64,000 nucleotides of DNA from Alphaproteobacteria bacterium (lineage in GTDB: Bacteria > Pseudomonadota > Alphaproteobacteria > CAAHEQ01 > UBA3637), in the NCBI GenBank assembly GCA_017539265.1, contig JAFYHG010000008.1:1-64000 (forward strand). Reading direction: 5' to 3'. Both the position numbers and the translations under genes were made by a program. This document shows positions 1-8,956 of the stretch, in pieces; position 1 is the first letter of the stretch, and every line of letters begins with the position of its first letter. The notes below the pieces were generated by a model. The model saw only the letters and a list, made by a program, of their open reading frames with translations. It was not told the DNA's origin and did not search any database.

Positions 1-192
1 AAAGATCTTCCCGTCGCCGAAACTGGTATATCTGCCGCTCTTCGCGCCACAGAATCGACAAAAACCGGGGATCCAAAAGGCATCTCTGCCCAATTAAAAT
101 CCACTGCCAACGGGGCACAAAATCAACAACAATCCACACAAAATACTTCGTTTTTCAAACGCTTGCGTGATTGGTTCTTACCGCAAAAATAA
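1..192 (+). CDS. LRR-family protein, C-terminal end only (copy 1, cut by window edge)
   Basis: Reading frame 1 is open from the first base to TAA at 190-192. It encodes the linker and tail of the LRR family found in the next four genes. It contains two copies of a G-I-S-A-(A/Q)-L motif, a Gln/Asn-rich stretch, and the tail TSFFKRLRDWFLPQK. It is closest to the end of the copy at 2458-4308, with the same KDLPVAE start of the linker. The gene body lies upstream of the window. The stop is followed by the same 12-nt spacer with GGAGA that separates all members of the array. Function unknown. Confidence 0.85.
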   Translation, partial: KDLPVAETGISAALRATESTKTGDPKGISAQLKSTANGAQNQQQSTQNTSFFKRLRDWFLPQK

Positions 193-204
193 GGAGACAA
201 CAAA

Positions 205-2445
205 ATGGCAAAAAGTGTATTCGAACAAATTAAAAAACAAAACGGTGAACGGTTTGCCAAGGCTATCCGTGGCTATGATAACGGCATTTTCGATATCCCC
301 GGTATTGTGGATATCGTCAAATATGCGGGATCCGAGGCCGAACCCATCATGGACTATTTGGAATCCCTTAAGGAAGTTCATATCGAAGAAACCGGCGCCT
401 ATGAAGATCCTATTACGCTTTTGGATAAAGCAGGTTATGATGCCTATTACGTTACAAATCTGGAAGAACAAAACGCGATTCAAAAATACTATGCCAAAGG
501 GGAGGAACTTTGCACTTTCCGTGACCCGCATCGATTTGAAAAATATCATATCGTGAACGCGGTGCGTAAAGATGTTGATCAAATTCGGCGTGAAGATTTT
601 GAAGGTCATGAACAACGCGAAGACAAATACGGCACCAGTGTCCTTTCCATACAAATTTTAAAAGAGGGTGGTTTTATTTCCATTAAGAACCGCTATAACC
701 ACACTGTCGACAATCCCGACAATACTCTCGGAAGTAACCCCGATCGGATTATTTTGGGACTATCTAATGCCTTGCGACACCATTTTGGTACGGATTTTTC
801 CGCCCAGAAAGCAACCCTACCCAATGGTTATACCTTTATTAACGGGCAGATTATTCGCTATAATTATGAGCAAAATAACATCTATTTCGGGTCTAATTTT
901 TACATCAAAGACGGTGAAGTTCATCACCTAAAAGACCATGAAATCATGATGGATTCGTATATTTTTGATATGCGGACCAAAACGCTTTCCTATCCCGATC
1001 AGGAAAATGACAGCGAAGCCGATACCGCCTTTAAAGAGGCCTTTTTAAAGGAGATTGAAGGGCATAAGGTTATCCTTAAAAAAGATAAAGACGGCCAACA
1101 CCTGTTCATTCGTAAAGAGGGCGAAAAAGATCCCGCGAAAGATGTGGAAATTTTAACGGTTAAGGATGGTGCCATTACCGCCCTGAATTTACCGACGACA
1201 ACGCGAATCGGCGACTTCTTTCTAATGAATAATCGAGAATTAAAATCATTTTCGGCCCCAAATTTGAAAAAGGTTGGAACTCATTTCTTATCAAGTAACG
1301 ATCGTTTGGATACATTGGATATCCCGCTGTTAGAGGAAGTCAAAGATGATTTCCTTCGTACCAACCGTAATTTACGCTCTTTAAATCTGCCCAATTTAAA
1401 AACAGTGGGAGATAATTTTCTAACTTTAAATTATCATTTAACTGAATTTTCCGCCCCACAATTAGTCCATGTCGGCAATGCCTTCTTGGAATGTAATAAG
1501 GATATAAAAACACTATCTTTGCCGGAATTATTAGAAGTGGGATACGGCTTTTTGGGAAACAATGAAGTTTTAGAAAAATTGGAAGCCCCAAAATTAAGGG
1601 CAGCCCACAGCGATTTCTTACGAGAAAACCACGGGCTTCGTGTTTTAGATTTACCCGCCGTAGAAATCATCGGGAATTCTGCTTTAGAGGCAAATACCGA
1701 CCTGCACACATTAAATGTGCCCAATCTGAAACACTTGGGGGCATGGTCTCTCAGCTCAAATTTAGGCCTCCGGTCCGTGGAATTTCCCGCGCTTGAAGAG
1801 GTTCAAGAACGCATTTTATCCGATAATCGAAAGCTGGAATCTTTTTCTGCCCCTAAGGCCAAATCCGTTGCGGATAGTGTTTTAACCCGCTGTGGAAGCT
1901 TAAGGGAACTTAATCTGCCGATGGTTGAAGATATCGGAGAAAGGTGTTTCATGGAAACGTTAGGTGTTCCCCGTGTGAACCTGCCGATGGTTAGAAGCAT
2001 TGGTGATGAGTTTATGTCGCATTCCTTTTTTACGGTGTCTTTTTCGGCCCCTTGTTTGGAATCGCTCGGAAAATCGGCCTTTTACCCGAATGAAGAACTG
2101 GAAACATTTTATGCTCCTTTACTGTTGGAAAGGCCCAGGGGTTTATTCCCGACACATCCCAATGGGGATACCCTGTGGAATAATCGGGAAAAATTGCCGC
2201 CCCCTGAAGAACAAGTGGCAGAGGCCCCAAAAAGGGATGGTATGTCCGCCGCCCTTCGCACCGCAGAGGCAGAAAAGCAAGCGCCCGCTGATACGCCGGC
2301 CGCTCCGCCCGAACCGGCCAAAGGGATGTCTGCCCAACTGGAACCCGGCGCCAACATGGGCCAAGGAGCAGCGCCCGCCGAACAACCCGAACAAAATACC
2401 TCATTTTTCAAACGGTTGCGCGATTGGCTTTTACCGCACCAATAA
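205..2445 (+). CDS. BspA-type leucine-rich-repeat protein, array copy 2
   Basis: A 746-aa protein with no signal peptide or membrane segment. Residues 1 to about 335 form a domain shared by all array members; it starts MAKSVFEQIKKQNGERFAK and I do not recognise it. Residues about 340-645 are roughly 14 LRRs of about 23 residues of the BspA/LRR_5 type, with alternating F-S-A-P-x-L and L-x-L-P-x-L cores followed by V/I-G-x-x-F-L. A Pro/Ala-rich linker with two G-M-S-A-(A/Q)-L motifs follows, then the basic tail FFKRLRDWLLPHQ. The start ATG follows GGAGACAACAAA. LRRs of this type are protein-interaction scaffolds, so a surface or effector role is possible but not shown. It has the most repeats in the array. 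Confidence 0.85.
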   Translation: MAKSVFEQIKKQNGERFAKAIRGYDNGIFDIPGIVDIVKYAGSEAEPIMDYLESLKEVHIEETGAYEDPITLLDKAGYDAYYVTNLEEQNAIQKYYAKGEELCTFRDPHRFEKYHIVNAVRKDVDQIRREDFEGHEQREDKYGTSVLSIQILKEGGFISIKNRYNHTVDNPDNTLGSNPDRIILGLSNALRHHFGTDFSAQKATLPNGYTFINGQIIRYNYEQNNIYFGSNFYIKDGEVHHLKDHEIMMDSYIFDMRTKTLSYPDQENDSEADTAFKEAFLKEIEGHKVILKKDKDGQHLFIRKEGEKDPAKDVEILTVKDGAITALNLPTTTRIGDFFLMNNRELKSFSAPNLKKVGTHFLSSNDRLDTLDIPLLEEVKDDFLRTNRNLRSLNLPNLKTVGDNFLTLNYHLTEFSAPQLVHVGNAFLECNKDIKTLSLPELLEVGYGFLGNNEVLEKLEAPKLRAAHSDFLRENHGLRVLDLPAVEIIGNSALEANTDLHTLNVPNLKHLGAWSLSSNLGLRSVEFPALEEVQERILSDNRKLESFSAPKAKSVADSVLTRCGSLRELNLPMVEDIGERCFMETLGVPRVNLPMVRSIGDEFMSHSFFTVSFSAPCLESLGKSAFYPNEELETFYAPLLLERPRGLFPTHPNGDTLWNNREKLPPPEEQVAEAPKRDGMSAALRTAEAEKQAPADTPAAPPEPAKGMSAQLEPGANMGQGAAPAEQPEQNTSFFKRLRDWLLPHQ

Positions 2446-2457
2446 GGAGATTTAGAA

Positions 2458-4308
2458 ATGGCAAAGAGTGTCTTTGAACAAATAAAAAAACAAAACGGAG
2501 AACGCTTTGCCAAGGCCATCCGCAGCTATGATAACGGTATTTTTGATGTCCCTGGCATTGTAGATATCGTCAAATATGCCGGGAATGATGCCGAACGCAT
2601 CATGGCGTATTTGGAATCTTTAAAACAGATCAGTATTGAAGAAACCGGTGTTTATCAAGATCCCCTTACCCTTTTGGATAAAGCGGGGTATGATGCCTAT
2701 TATGTGGCAAACTTGGAAGAACAAAACAGGATAGCACGTTATTTCGCTTCTGCCGCGGATTTAGAAAACTGGCGTATCAATTCCCCCAGCGCTCAAGGCG
2801 AAGCCCTTTGCACTTTTCGTGACCCGCACCGGTTTGAAAATTACTATATCATTAATGCCGTCAAAAAGAATGTCGATCAAATCCGCCGCGAGGATTTTAA
2901 AGGTAAAGAACGTCGTGAAGATGAGTACGGCACCAGCGTCATTTCCATTCAAATTTTAAAAAAAGGGGGCTTTATTTCCATCAAAAACCGCTATAATCAT
3001 ACGGTTCCTAACCCCGATAATACTTTCAACAGCAACCCCGACAACATTATACGTGGTCTATCCAGTTCTCTGCGTCATCATTTTAATACGGATTTTTCCG
3101 CGCAAAAGGCCACATTACCCGACGGTTATATTCTTGCCGGCGGGCAAATCGTTCGCTATAATTATGAGCAAGAAAATATCTATTTCGGCCCAAATTTTTA
3201 TGTAAAGGATGGCGTTATTCATCGTTTAAAAGACCATGAAATTATGATCAATTCCTATGTTTTTGATATGCGAACCAAAACGCTTTCCTACCCCGGCGCC
3301 GGCTCTTCCGGCAGAAAGACCGAGGAAGATACGGAATTTAAAAGAGTCTTTTTAAAGGAGATTGAAGGCCACAAAGTCATCCTTAAAAAAGATAAGGATA
3401 CGCAACATCTGTTTATCCGTAAAGAGGGCGAAAAGGATCCCGCCAAAGACATTGAAATCCTAACGCTTAAGGATGGTGCCATCACCGCCCTGAATTTGCC
3501 GACAACCACAGAAATCGGTGATGATTTTTTACAAAATAATAATGCAAGACGGCTAAGATCTTTTTCCGCCCCGCGTTTGGAAAGTATGGGTATAGGTTGC
3601 ATCAATGCGACATACACTTTAACCTCAATAAATCTGCCCAATTTAAAACGTCTGGGAAATGGTTGTTTCATTTCTTTATCTAATTTAAAATCATTGGATT
3701 TACCTGCCTTAACCAAGATGGGTTTCAAATGTTTTCACTATGTTCCCGAATTAAGAAAAGTGAATTTACCGGCCCTAACCAGTATGGATTGGGGATGTTT
3801 TGAAAGTACAGATAATTTAGAATCAGTGTATTTGCCCTCTTTAATTCAAATGGGGGAAGACTGCCTCCATGGTGAAGATTTGAGAACAGTCAATTTACCG
3901 GCCCTAATATCTATGGGGCCGGATTGCATCAGCGGCCCGAGGCTGGAATCAGTTATCCTCCCAAAAGTATCTGAAATGGGTGATATTTGCCTATCCTATT
4001 CAGAGTCTTTAGAAACATTTTATGCCCCTTGTTTAAAAAAGCAGCCACCGCATTTTGCCCCTTTCATGCCCCCTTTGAAACGAATGATTATATGGATGAA
4101 ACGTAAACAACTGCCCAAGGATCTTCCCGTCGCCGAAGCGGGTATTTCCGCCGCCCTGCGCACCGTGGAATCGGAAAAATCAACAGATCCAAAGGGCATT
4201 TCCGCACAATTAACACCATCCGCCAACGGGCCACAAAATCAACAGCAACCCAAGCAAAGAACTTCGTTCTTTAAGCGCCTGCGTGATTGGTTTTTACCGC
4301 AAAAATAA
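2458..4308 (+). CDS. BspA-type leucine-rich-repeat protein, array copy 3
   Basis: A 616-aa paralogue of the preceding gene, separated by 12 nt holding GGAGATTTAGAA. The N-terminal domain is conserved. It has an extra segment of about 13 residues near residue 95 (ASAADLENW region) that is shared only with copy 4. There are about eight LRRs, in which the usual F-L after the glycine is often C-I or C-F, as in MGxxC. The linker carries G-I-S-A-A-L and G-I-S-A-Q-L and the protein ends FFKRLRDWFLPQK. No signal peptide or transmembrane segment is visible. Function is unknown; a binding role is inferred from the LRRs only. Confidence 0.85.
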   Translation: MAKSVFEQIKKQNGERFAKAIRSYDNGIFDVPGIVDIVKYAGNDAERIMAYLESLKQISIEETGVYQDPLTLLDKAGYDAYYVANLEEQNRIARYFASAADLENWRINSPSAQGEALCTFRDPHRFENYYIINAVKKNVDQIRREDFKGKERREDEYGTSVISIQILKKGGFISIKNRYNHTVPNPDNTFNSNPDNIIRGLSSSLRHHFNTDFSAQKATLPDGYILAGGQIVRYNYEQENIYFGPNFYVKDGVIHRLKDHEIMINSYVFDMRTKTLSYPGAGSSGRKTEEDTEFKRVFLKEIEGHKVILKKDKDTQHLFIRKEGEKDPAKDIEILTLKDGAITALNLPTTTEIGDDFLQNNNARRLRSFSAPRLESMGIGCINATYTLTSINLPNLKRLGNGCFISLSNLKSLDLPALTKMGFKCFHYVPELRKVNLPALTSMDWGCFESTDNLESVYLPSLIQMGEDCLHGEDLRTVNLPALISMGPDCISGPRLESVILPKVSEMGDICLSYSESLETFYAPCLKKQPPHFAPFMPPLKRMIIWMKRKQLPKDLPVAEAGISAALRTVESEKSTDPKGISAQLTPSANGPQNQQQPKQRTSFFKRLRDWFLPQK

Positions 4309-4320
4309 GGAGATTTTAAA

Positions 4321-6063
4321 ATGGCTGAAAAAAGTGTATTCGAGCAAATCAAAAAACAAAACGGCGAACGGTTCGCCAAGGCCATTCGCGGTTATGATAA
4401 TGGTATTTTTGATATTCCCGGTATCGTGGATATCGTCAAATACGCCGGCCACGAGGCCGAACCTATTATGGAATACTTGGAATCCCTGTAAGAAATCCAT
4501 ATTGAAGAAACGGGCGCCTATCAAGACCCCTTAACCCTTCTTGATGCCGCCGGATACGACGCTTATTACGTCACAAATTTGGAAGAACAGAACAGAATAG
4601 AGCGCTATTATGCCTCTGCCGCAGAATTAGAAAAATTAGGTATTGCTTCCCCCGGTGTCCATGGGGAGGCTCTCTGCACATTCCGTGATCCGGACCGCTT
4701 TAAGAAATATCATATCATCAACGCGGTGCGTAAGGATGTCGATCAAATTCGCCGTGAAGACTTTAAGGGACGTGAGCAACGTGAAGATGAATACGGCACC
4801 AGTGTTCTTTCCATTCAAGTTCTAAAAGAGGGGGGGTTCATTTCAATTAAAAACCGCTATAATCACACTGTGGATAACCCCGATAATACCTTAAACAGTA
4901 ATCCCGATCGGATTATCCTGGGACTTTCCAATTCTATCCGGCATCATTTTGGAACGGATTTCTCCGCGCAAAAGGCAATATTACCGGAAGGTTATACCTT
5001 TATTAACGGGCAAATTATCCGCTATAATATCGAACAAGAAAACATCTATTTTGGTTCTAATTTTTATGTAAAAGATGGCGAAATTCACCATCTCAAAGAC
5101 CATGAAATTATGATGGATTCATATATTTTTGATATGCGGACCAAAAAACTTTTCTCCCCCTCTTTAGCTACTCTTTGGAAACCCGAGTGGGGTCCCGTTC
5201 CCGAGTCCGAAGAACCTTTTATAAAAGAAATGGAAGGCCACAAAGTTATCCTTAAAAAAGACAAAGAAGGGCAACACATCTTCATTCGTAAAGAGGGCGA
5301 AAAAGACCCCTCTAAAGATGTGGAAATCATAACGGTAAAAGATGGTACCATCATTGCCATGAACCTCCCTACCACGACGAAAATTGGGGATGGTTTCCTA
5401 ATGGAAAACCGAAAATTAAAATCATTTACGGCCCCACATTTAGTCAAGGTTGGTAATAGTTTTCTAACCAGTAATACGGACGTCCAAAACCTTGATTTAT
5501 CTTCTTTGGAATATGCAGACTTTGGTTTTTTAACGTGGAATAAAAGGCTAACCACCCTCAATCTGCCACAGGTTAGGCATATCGGTGATCTTTCCTTAAT
5601 TGGTAATGAAATTCTATCAGAACTTCATGCCCCAAAACTGGAACAAGTCGGGGATGGCTTTTTAGAAAATAACCACGGGTTAAAAACACTTTCTTTACCC
5701 AGTTTAGTCAAAGCGGGTGCTGATTTCTTATCATGCAACACTGGTTTAATCTCTTTTTCCGCCCCAAATTTAGAAAAAATGGATGAATCCGCCCTTGCTG
5801 CCAATACTGCATTAAAAACATTTTATGCGCCGCGATTAAGTGACCCCGCGCCGTTTTGTCTCCTTTCACAACACCCCGATATGATTACTTTGTGGAATAG
5901 GCGCACCTTCCCCCCTGAAACAGCGGGTATTTCCGCCCAATTAAAACCCGCCGCCAACATGGGCCAAGGGGTGATGCCCGCCGAAAAATCGGTCGAACCG
6001 TCGGATAGGCAAGATGCCTCAACCCTAAAACGCCTGCGTGATTGGTTCTTACCGCAAAAATAA
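4321..6063 (+). pseudogene. LRR-family protein, array copy 4, interrupted by TAA at codon 57
   Basis: The frame opens at ATG 4321 after GGAGATTTTAAA and matches the other copies. It hits TAA at 4489-4491, where the siblings have Lys (E-S-L-K-x-x-x-I-E-E). The frame then stays open to 6063 with the whole shared domain, about seven LRRs, a G-I-S-A-Q-L motif and the tail LKRLRDWFLPQK. Nothing beyond the stop looks decayed, so the lesion is recent, a read error, or tolerated. A TTG at 4579 could restart translation, but no RBS is seen there. An intact protein would be 580 aa. Confidence 0.8.
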
Positions 6064-6075
6064 GGAGATTTAGAA

Positions 6076-7752
6076 ATGACCAAAAGTGTCTTTGAGCAGA
6101 TTAAAAAACAAAATGGAGAACGGTTTGCCAAGACCATCCGCAGCTATGATAACGGCATTTTCGATATCCCCGGTATTGTGGATATTGTCAAATATGCCGG
6201 ACATGATGCCGAACCCATTATGGAGTATTTGGAATCTCTAAAAAAGGTTCACATTGAAGAAACAGGTGTGTATCAAGACCCCATTACACTTTTGGACAAA
6301 GCAGGGTATGATGCCTATTACGTGACGAATTTGGAAGAGCAAAACGCGATTCAAAAATACTTTGCCCCAGGGGAAGAACTTTGCACTTTCCGTGATCCGC
6401 ACCGATTTGAAAAATATCATATCGTGAACGCGGTCCGCAAAGATGTTGATCAAATCCGCCGTGAAGATTTCCGGGGCAAAGAACAACGCGAGGATAAATA
6501 TGGCACCAGCGTTCTTTCCATTCAAATATTAAAAGAAGGTGGCTTTATTTCCATTAAAAACCGATATAATCACACGGTGGAAAATCCAGATAACACTTTG
6601 GGTAGCAATCCTGACCGAATTATTCCAGGGCTTTCTAACGCTCTGCGACATCATTTTCGAACCGACTTTTCCACACAAAAAGCCACTTTACCCGATGATG
6701 ATTATACCCTGATAAACGGGCAAATTATTCGCTATAATTATGAGCGGGACAACATCTATTTCGGTTCTAATTTCTATATAAAGGATGGCGAAATTCACCG
6801 TCTTAAAGACCATGAAATCATGTTGGATTCGTATATTTTTGATATGCGCACCAAAACACTTTCCTACCCTGGATTACCCGGTTCGGCACATGGGGAAGAC
6901 ACCGCCTTTAAGGACGTCTTTTTAAAAGAGATTGAAGGCCATAAGGTTATCCTTAAAAAAGATAAAGACGGTCAACACCTATTCATTCGTAAAGAAGGCG
7001 AAAAAGATCCCTCCAAAGATACCGAAATTTTAACCGTTAAAGATGGGGCTATTACTGCCCTAAATCTCCCCACCACAACCGAAATCGGCTCTTATTTTTT
7101 ATGTGCAAATGAAAAATTAGCGTCATTTACGGCCCCCTGTCTTAAACGAGTCGATTACGCATTTTTATCATGTAATACAGGCCTTCTAAGTCTTGATTTA
7201 CCCTCTTTGGAAATGATGGACGACAATTGTTTAAGCCGGAATCGAAAAATGACAACCCTCAGATTACCTAAGGTTAAAAGTATCGCTAATTCTACTTTGG
7301 GGTTATGTAATGATTTATCGGAATTCTATGCCCCAGAATTAGAAAAGATGGGAAATGGTGTTTTAGAAAATAACATCGGGTTAAAAACACTTTCTTTACC
7401 TAATTTGAAGCACATGGGATATGATTGTTTATCCACTAATTGCAGTCTAACCACATTTTTGGCACCCAAGTTAGAATTTATGGGGAAAGGTGTCCTTTGT
7501 ATAAATAAAGAACTGAAAGCACTTTATGTTCCTTTATTAAAGGACTTGCCTGCTTTTTTCCTATCAAATCACCCCGACAAAGAGAAACTGTGGGCGGGGC
7601 GAACACAACCGCCACAACGGGAAGGCATTTCCGCCACCTTGCGCACGGCCGATGCGAAAAAAGCGCAAGAATCCTCCCCATACGATCATGTAGATGGAGA
7701 CTTCTTTAATTATTTATTAATCAAAATGAATGGGGGCAACGGCCCCAAATAG
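6076..7752 (+). CDS. BspA-type leucine-rich-repeat protein, array copy 5 (last, tail lost)
   Basis: A 558-aa paralogue after another 12-nt spacer (GGAGATTTAGAA). Its N-terminal domain is closest to copy 2, with the same EEQNAIQKY form without the extra segment. About seven LRRs end near residue 490. A single G-I-S-A-T-L motif follows. The FFKRLRDW tail of the other copies is replaced by an unrelated end, DGDFFNYLLIKMNGGNGPK. The gene ends 3 nt from the convergent kdsD stop codon. Replacement of the tail at the array edge suggests a recombination or deletion end point. Function unknown. Confidence 0.85.
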   Translation: MTKSVFEQIKKQNGERFAKTIRSYDNGIFDIPGIVDIVKYAGHDAEPIMEYLESLKKVHIEETGVYQDPITLLDKAGYDAYYVTNLEEQNAIQKYFAPGEELCTFRDPHRFEKYHIVNAVRKDVDQIRREDFRGKEQREDKYGTSVLSIQILKEGGFISIKNRYNHTVENPDNTLGSNPDRIIPGLSNALRHHFRTDFSTQKATLPDDDYTLINGQIIRYNYERDNIYFGSNFYIKDGEIHRLKDHEIMLDSYIFDMRTKTLSYPGLPGSAHGEDTAFKDVFLKEIEGHKVILKKDKDGQHLFIRKEGEKDPSKDTEILTVKDGAITALNLPTTTEIGSYFLCANEKLASFTAPCLKRVDYAFLSCNTGLLSLDLPSLEMMDDNCLSRNRKMTTLRLPKVKSIANSTLGLCNDLSEFYAPELEKMGNGVLENNIGLKTLSLPNLKHMGYDCLSTNCSLTTFLAPKLEFMGKGVLCINKELKALYVPLLKDLPAFFLSNHPDKEKLWAGRTQPPQREGISATLRTADAKKAQESSPYDHVDGDFFNYLLIKMNGGNGPK

Positions 7753-7755
7753 CCC

Positions 7756-8718
7756 CTAGGCGACCCCTTGGCCCAACAGGTCATGAATGTGGATTGTCCC
7801 AACGGGATAACCATTTTCCACCACGAACAAGTTCGTGATTTTTCGCTCATTCATCAATTTAATGGCTTCCACACTCAAGGCCCCTTTTGTAATCGTAACA
7901 GGGTTTCGTGTCATCAAATCCTTTGCCGGTGTATGCAAGGTATCGCCCGAAAATTTCCGCCGCAAATCCCCATCCGTCAATATACCGGTTAAAAGTCCTT
8001 TTTCATCCACAAATCCTACACACCCGAGGCGTTTGCGCGACATTTCCAAAACGGCTTCCTGCATTTCCACATTTTCGTTCAAAACCGGCATTTCTGCACC
8101 CACATGCATCAAGTCCCCCACATGTTTTAGGATAGCCCCCAATTTACCGCCCGGATGCCGGATATTAAAGTCTTCTTTGGTAAAGCCCCGCCGTTCGATT
8201 AAGCAAGTTGTCAAAACATCCCCTAACACCAATGTTGCCGTTGAAGAGCTTGTCGGCGCTAACCCCAGCGGGCAAGCCTCCCCCGTATTCGGGAGAGGTA
8301 GCACCACCATAGCCGCCTTCCCCAGCGAACTGTTCGGATTTTTTGTCATTGCAATCAGGGGTATGTCAAATCTCTTACAATAATAGACAATATCCACCAA
8401 TTCCTTTGATTCCCCGCTGTTGGAAATGGCAATCACGACATCATTTTGGGTAATCATTCCCAAATCACCATGGCTGGCTTCTGCCGGATGCACAAAAAAC
8501 GCCGGCGTTCCCGTTGAGGCCAAAGAGGCCACAATTTTCTTACCGATGTGACCGGATTTGCCCATACCTGTCACAATCACGCGCCCCGTCGCCTTTTGAA
8601 GTAAATCCAAACTCTGCGTCAGACTTTCATTTAACGTATCTCTTAAAATCTTCAATGCCTCTATTTCGGCATTGATGGTTTGAACGGCTGTTTTTTGGTC
8701 GGCTTCAAAACTGGACAT
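7756..8718 (-). CDS. kdsD: D-arabinose 5-phosphate isomerase (KdsD/KpsF family)
   Basis: A 320-aa protein. In this family it converts D-ribulose 5-phosphate to D-arabinose 5-phosphate, the first step to Kdo for the LPS core. Residues about 40-175 form the SIS sugar-isomerase domain, with VTGMGKSGHIGKK, HPAEASHGDLGM and the S-N-S-G-E-S phosphosugar loop. Residues about 205-318 hold two CBS domains, with TDGDLRR in the first. Length and the GVA end fit the family, and the stop is TAG. No other Kdo synthesis gene is adjacent, but lpxK and waaA lie elsewhere in the window. The start ATG has GGAGAAAATATC in front. Confidence 0.95.
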   Translation of the reverse strand: MSSFEADQKTAVQTINAEIEALKILRDTLNESLTQSLDLLQKATGRVIVTGMGKSGHIGKKIVASLASTGTPAFFVHPAEASHGDLGMITQNDVVIAISNSGESKELVDIVYYCKRFDIPLIAMTKNPNSSLGKAAMVVLPLPNTGEACPLGLAPTSSSTATLVLGDVLTTCLIERRGFTKEDFNIRHPGGKLGAILKHVGDLMHVGAEMPVLNENVEMQEAVLEMSRKRLGCVGFVDEKGLLTGILTDGDLRRKFSGDTLHTPAKDLMTRNPVTITKGALSVEAIKLMNERKITNLFVVENGYPVGTIHIHDLLGQGVA

Positions 8719-8802
8719 GATATTTTCTCCTTTTCGTCATTTTTAACCGGTGTTTTCTGGGGTAATTTTTACACATTAATTCCCCAAAATGCAAGATTTT
8801 TC

Positions 8803-8830
8803 TTGTAAGTTCCCCCAAAAAGTATATAAT
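8803..8830 (+). promoter_or_regulatory. Candidate sigma-70 promoter facing a 24-codon ORF
   Basis: TTGTAA (8803-8808) and TATAAT (8825-8830) lie 16 nt apart between the divergent-facing 5' end of kdsD and the 3' end of mnmG. The only thing downstream on this strand is the short ORF at 8865. Confidence 0.45.
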
Positions 8831-8864
8831 GATTCTAAAGATATTTTGATTTCAGGGGGATAAC

Positions 8865-8939
8865 GTGTTTCAATTTACCCGATTGCTGTCGCCCAAAGGC
8901 CGTGAAATTGTCTACGATTTAAAAGAATCAATTCGGTAG
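8865..8939 (+). CDS. Possible small protein or leader ORF, 24 aa
   Basis: GTG start at 8865 after CAGGGGG at a 5-nt distance, stop TAG at 8937-8939. It would encode a 24-residue peptide ending YDLKESIR. It sits behind a good promoter-like sequence, on the opposite strand to both neighbours. It may be a real small protein, or the stump of a lost gene. There is no family I recognise. Confidence 0.3.
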   Translation: MFQFTRLLSPKGREIVYDLKESIR

Positions 8940-8956
8940 ATGATTCAAAGAATAAT

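Noticed and set aside
205-7752. Regular 69-nt periodicity as a CRISPR or satellite array
   Set aside because: The period is the 23-residue LRR inside coding sequence, with diverged units and no identical repeats and spacers.
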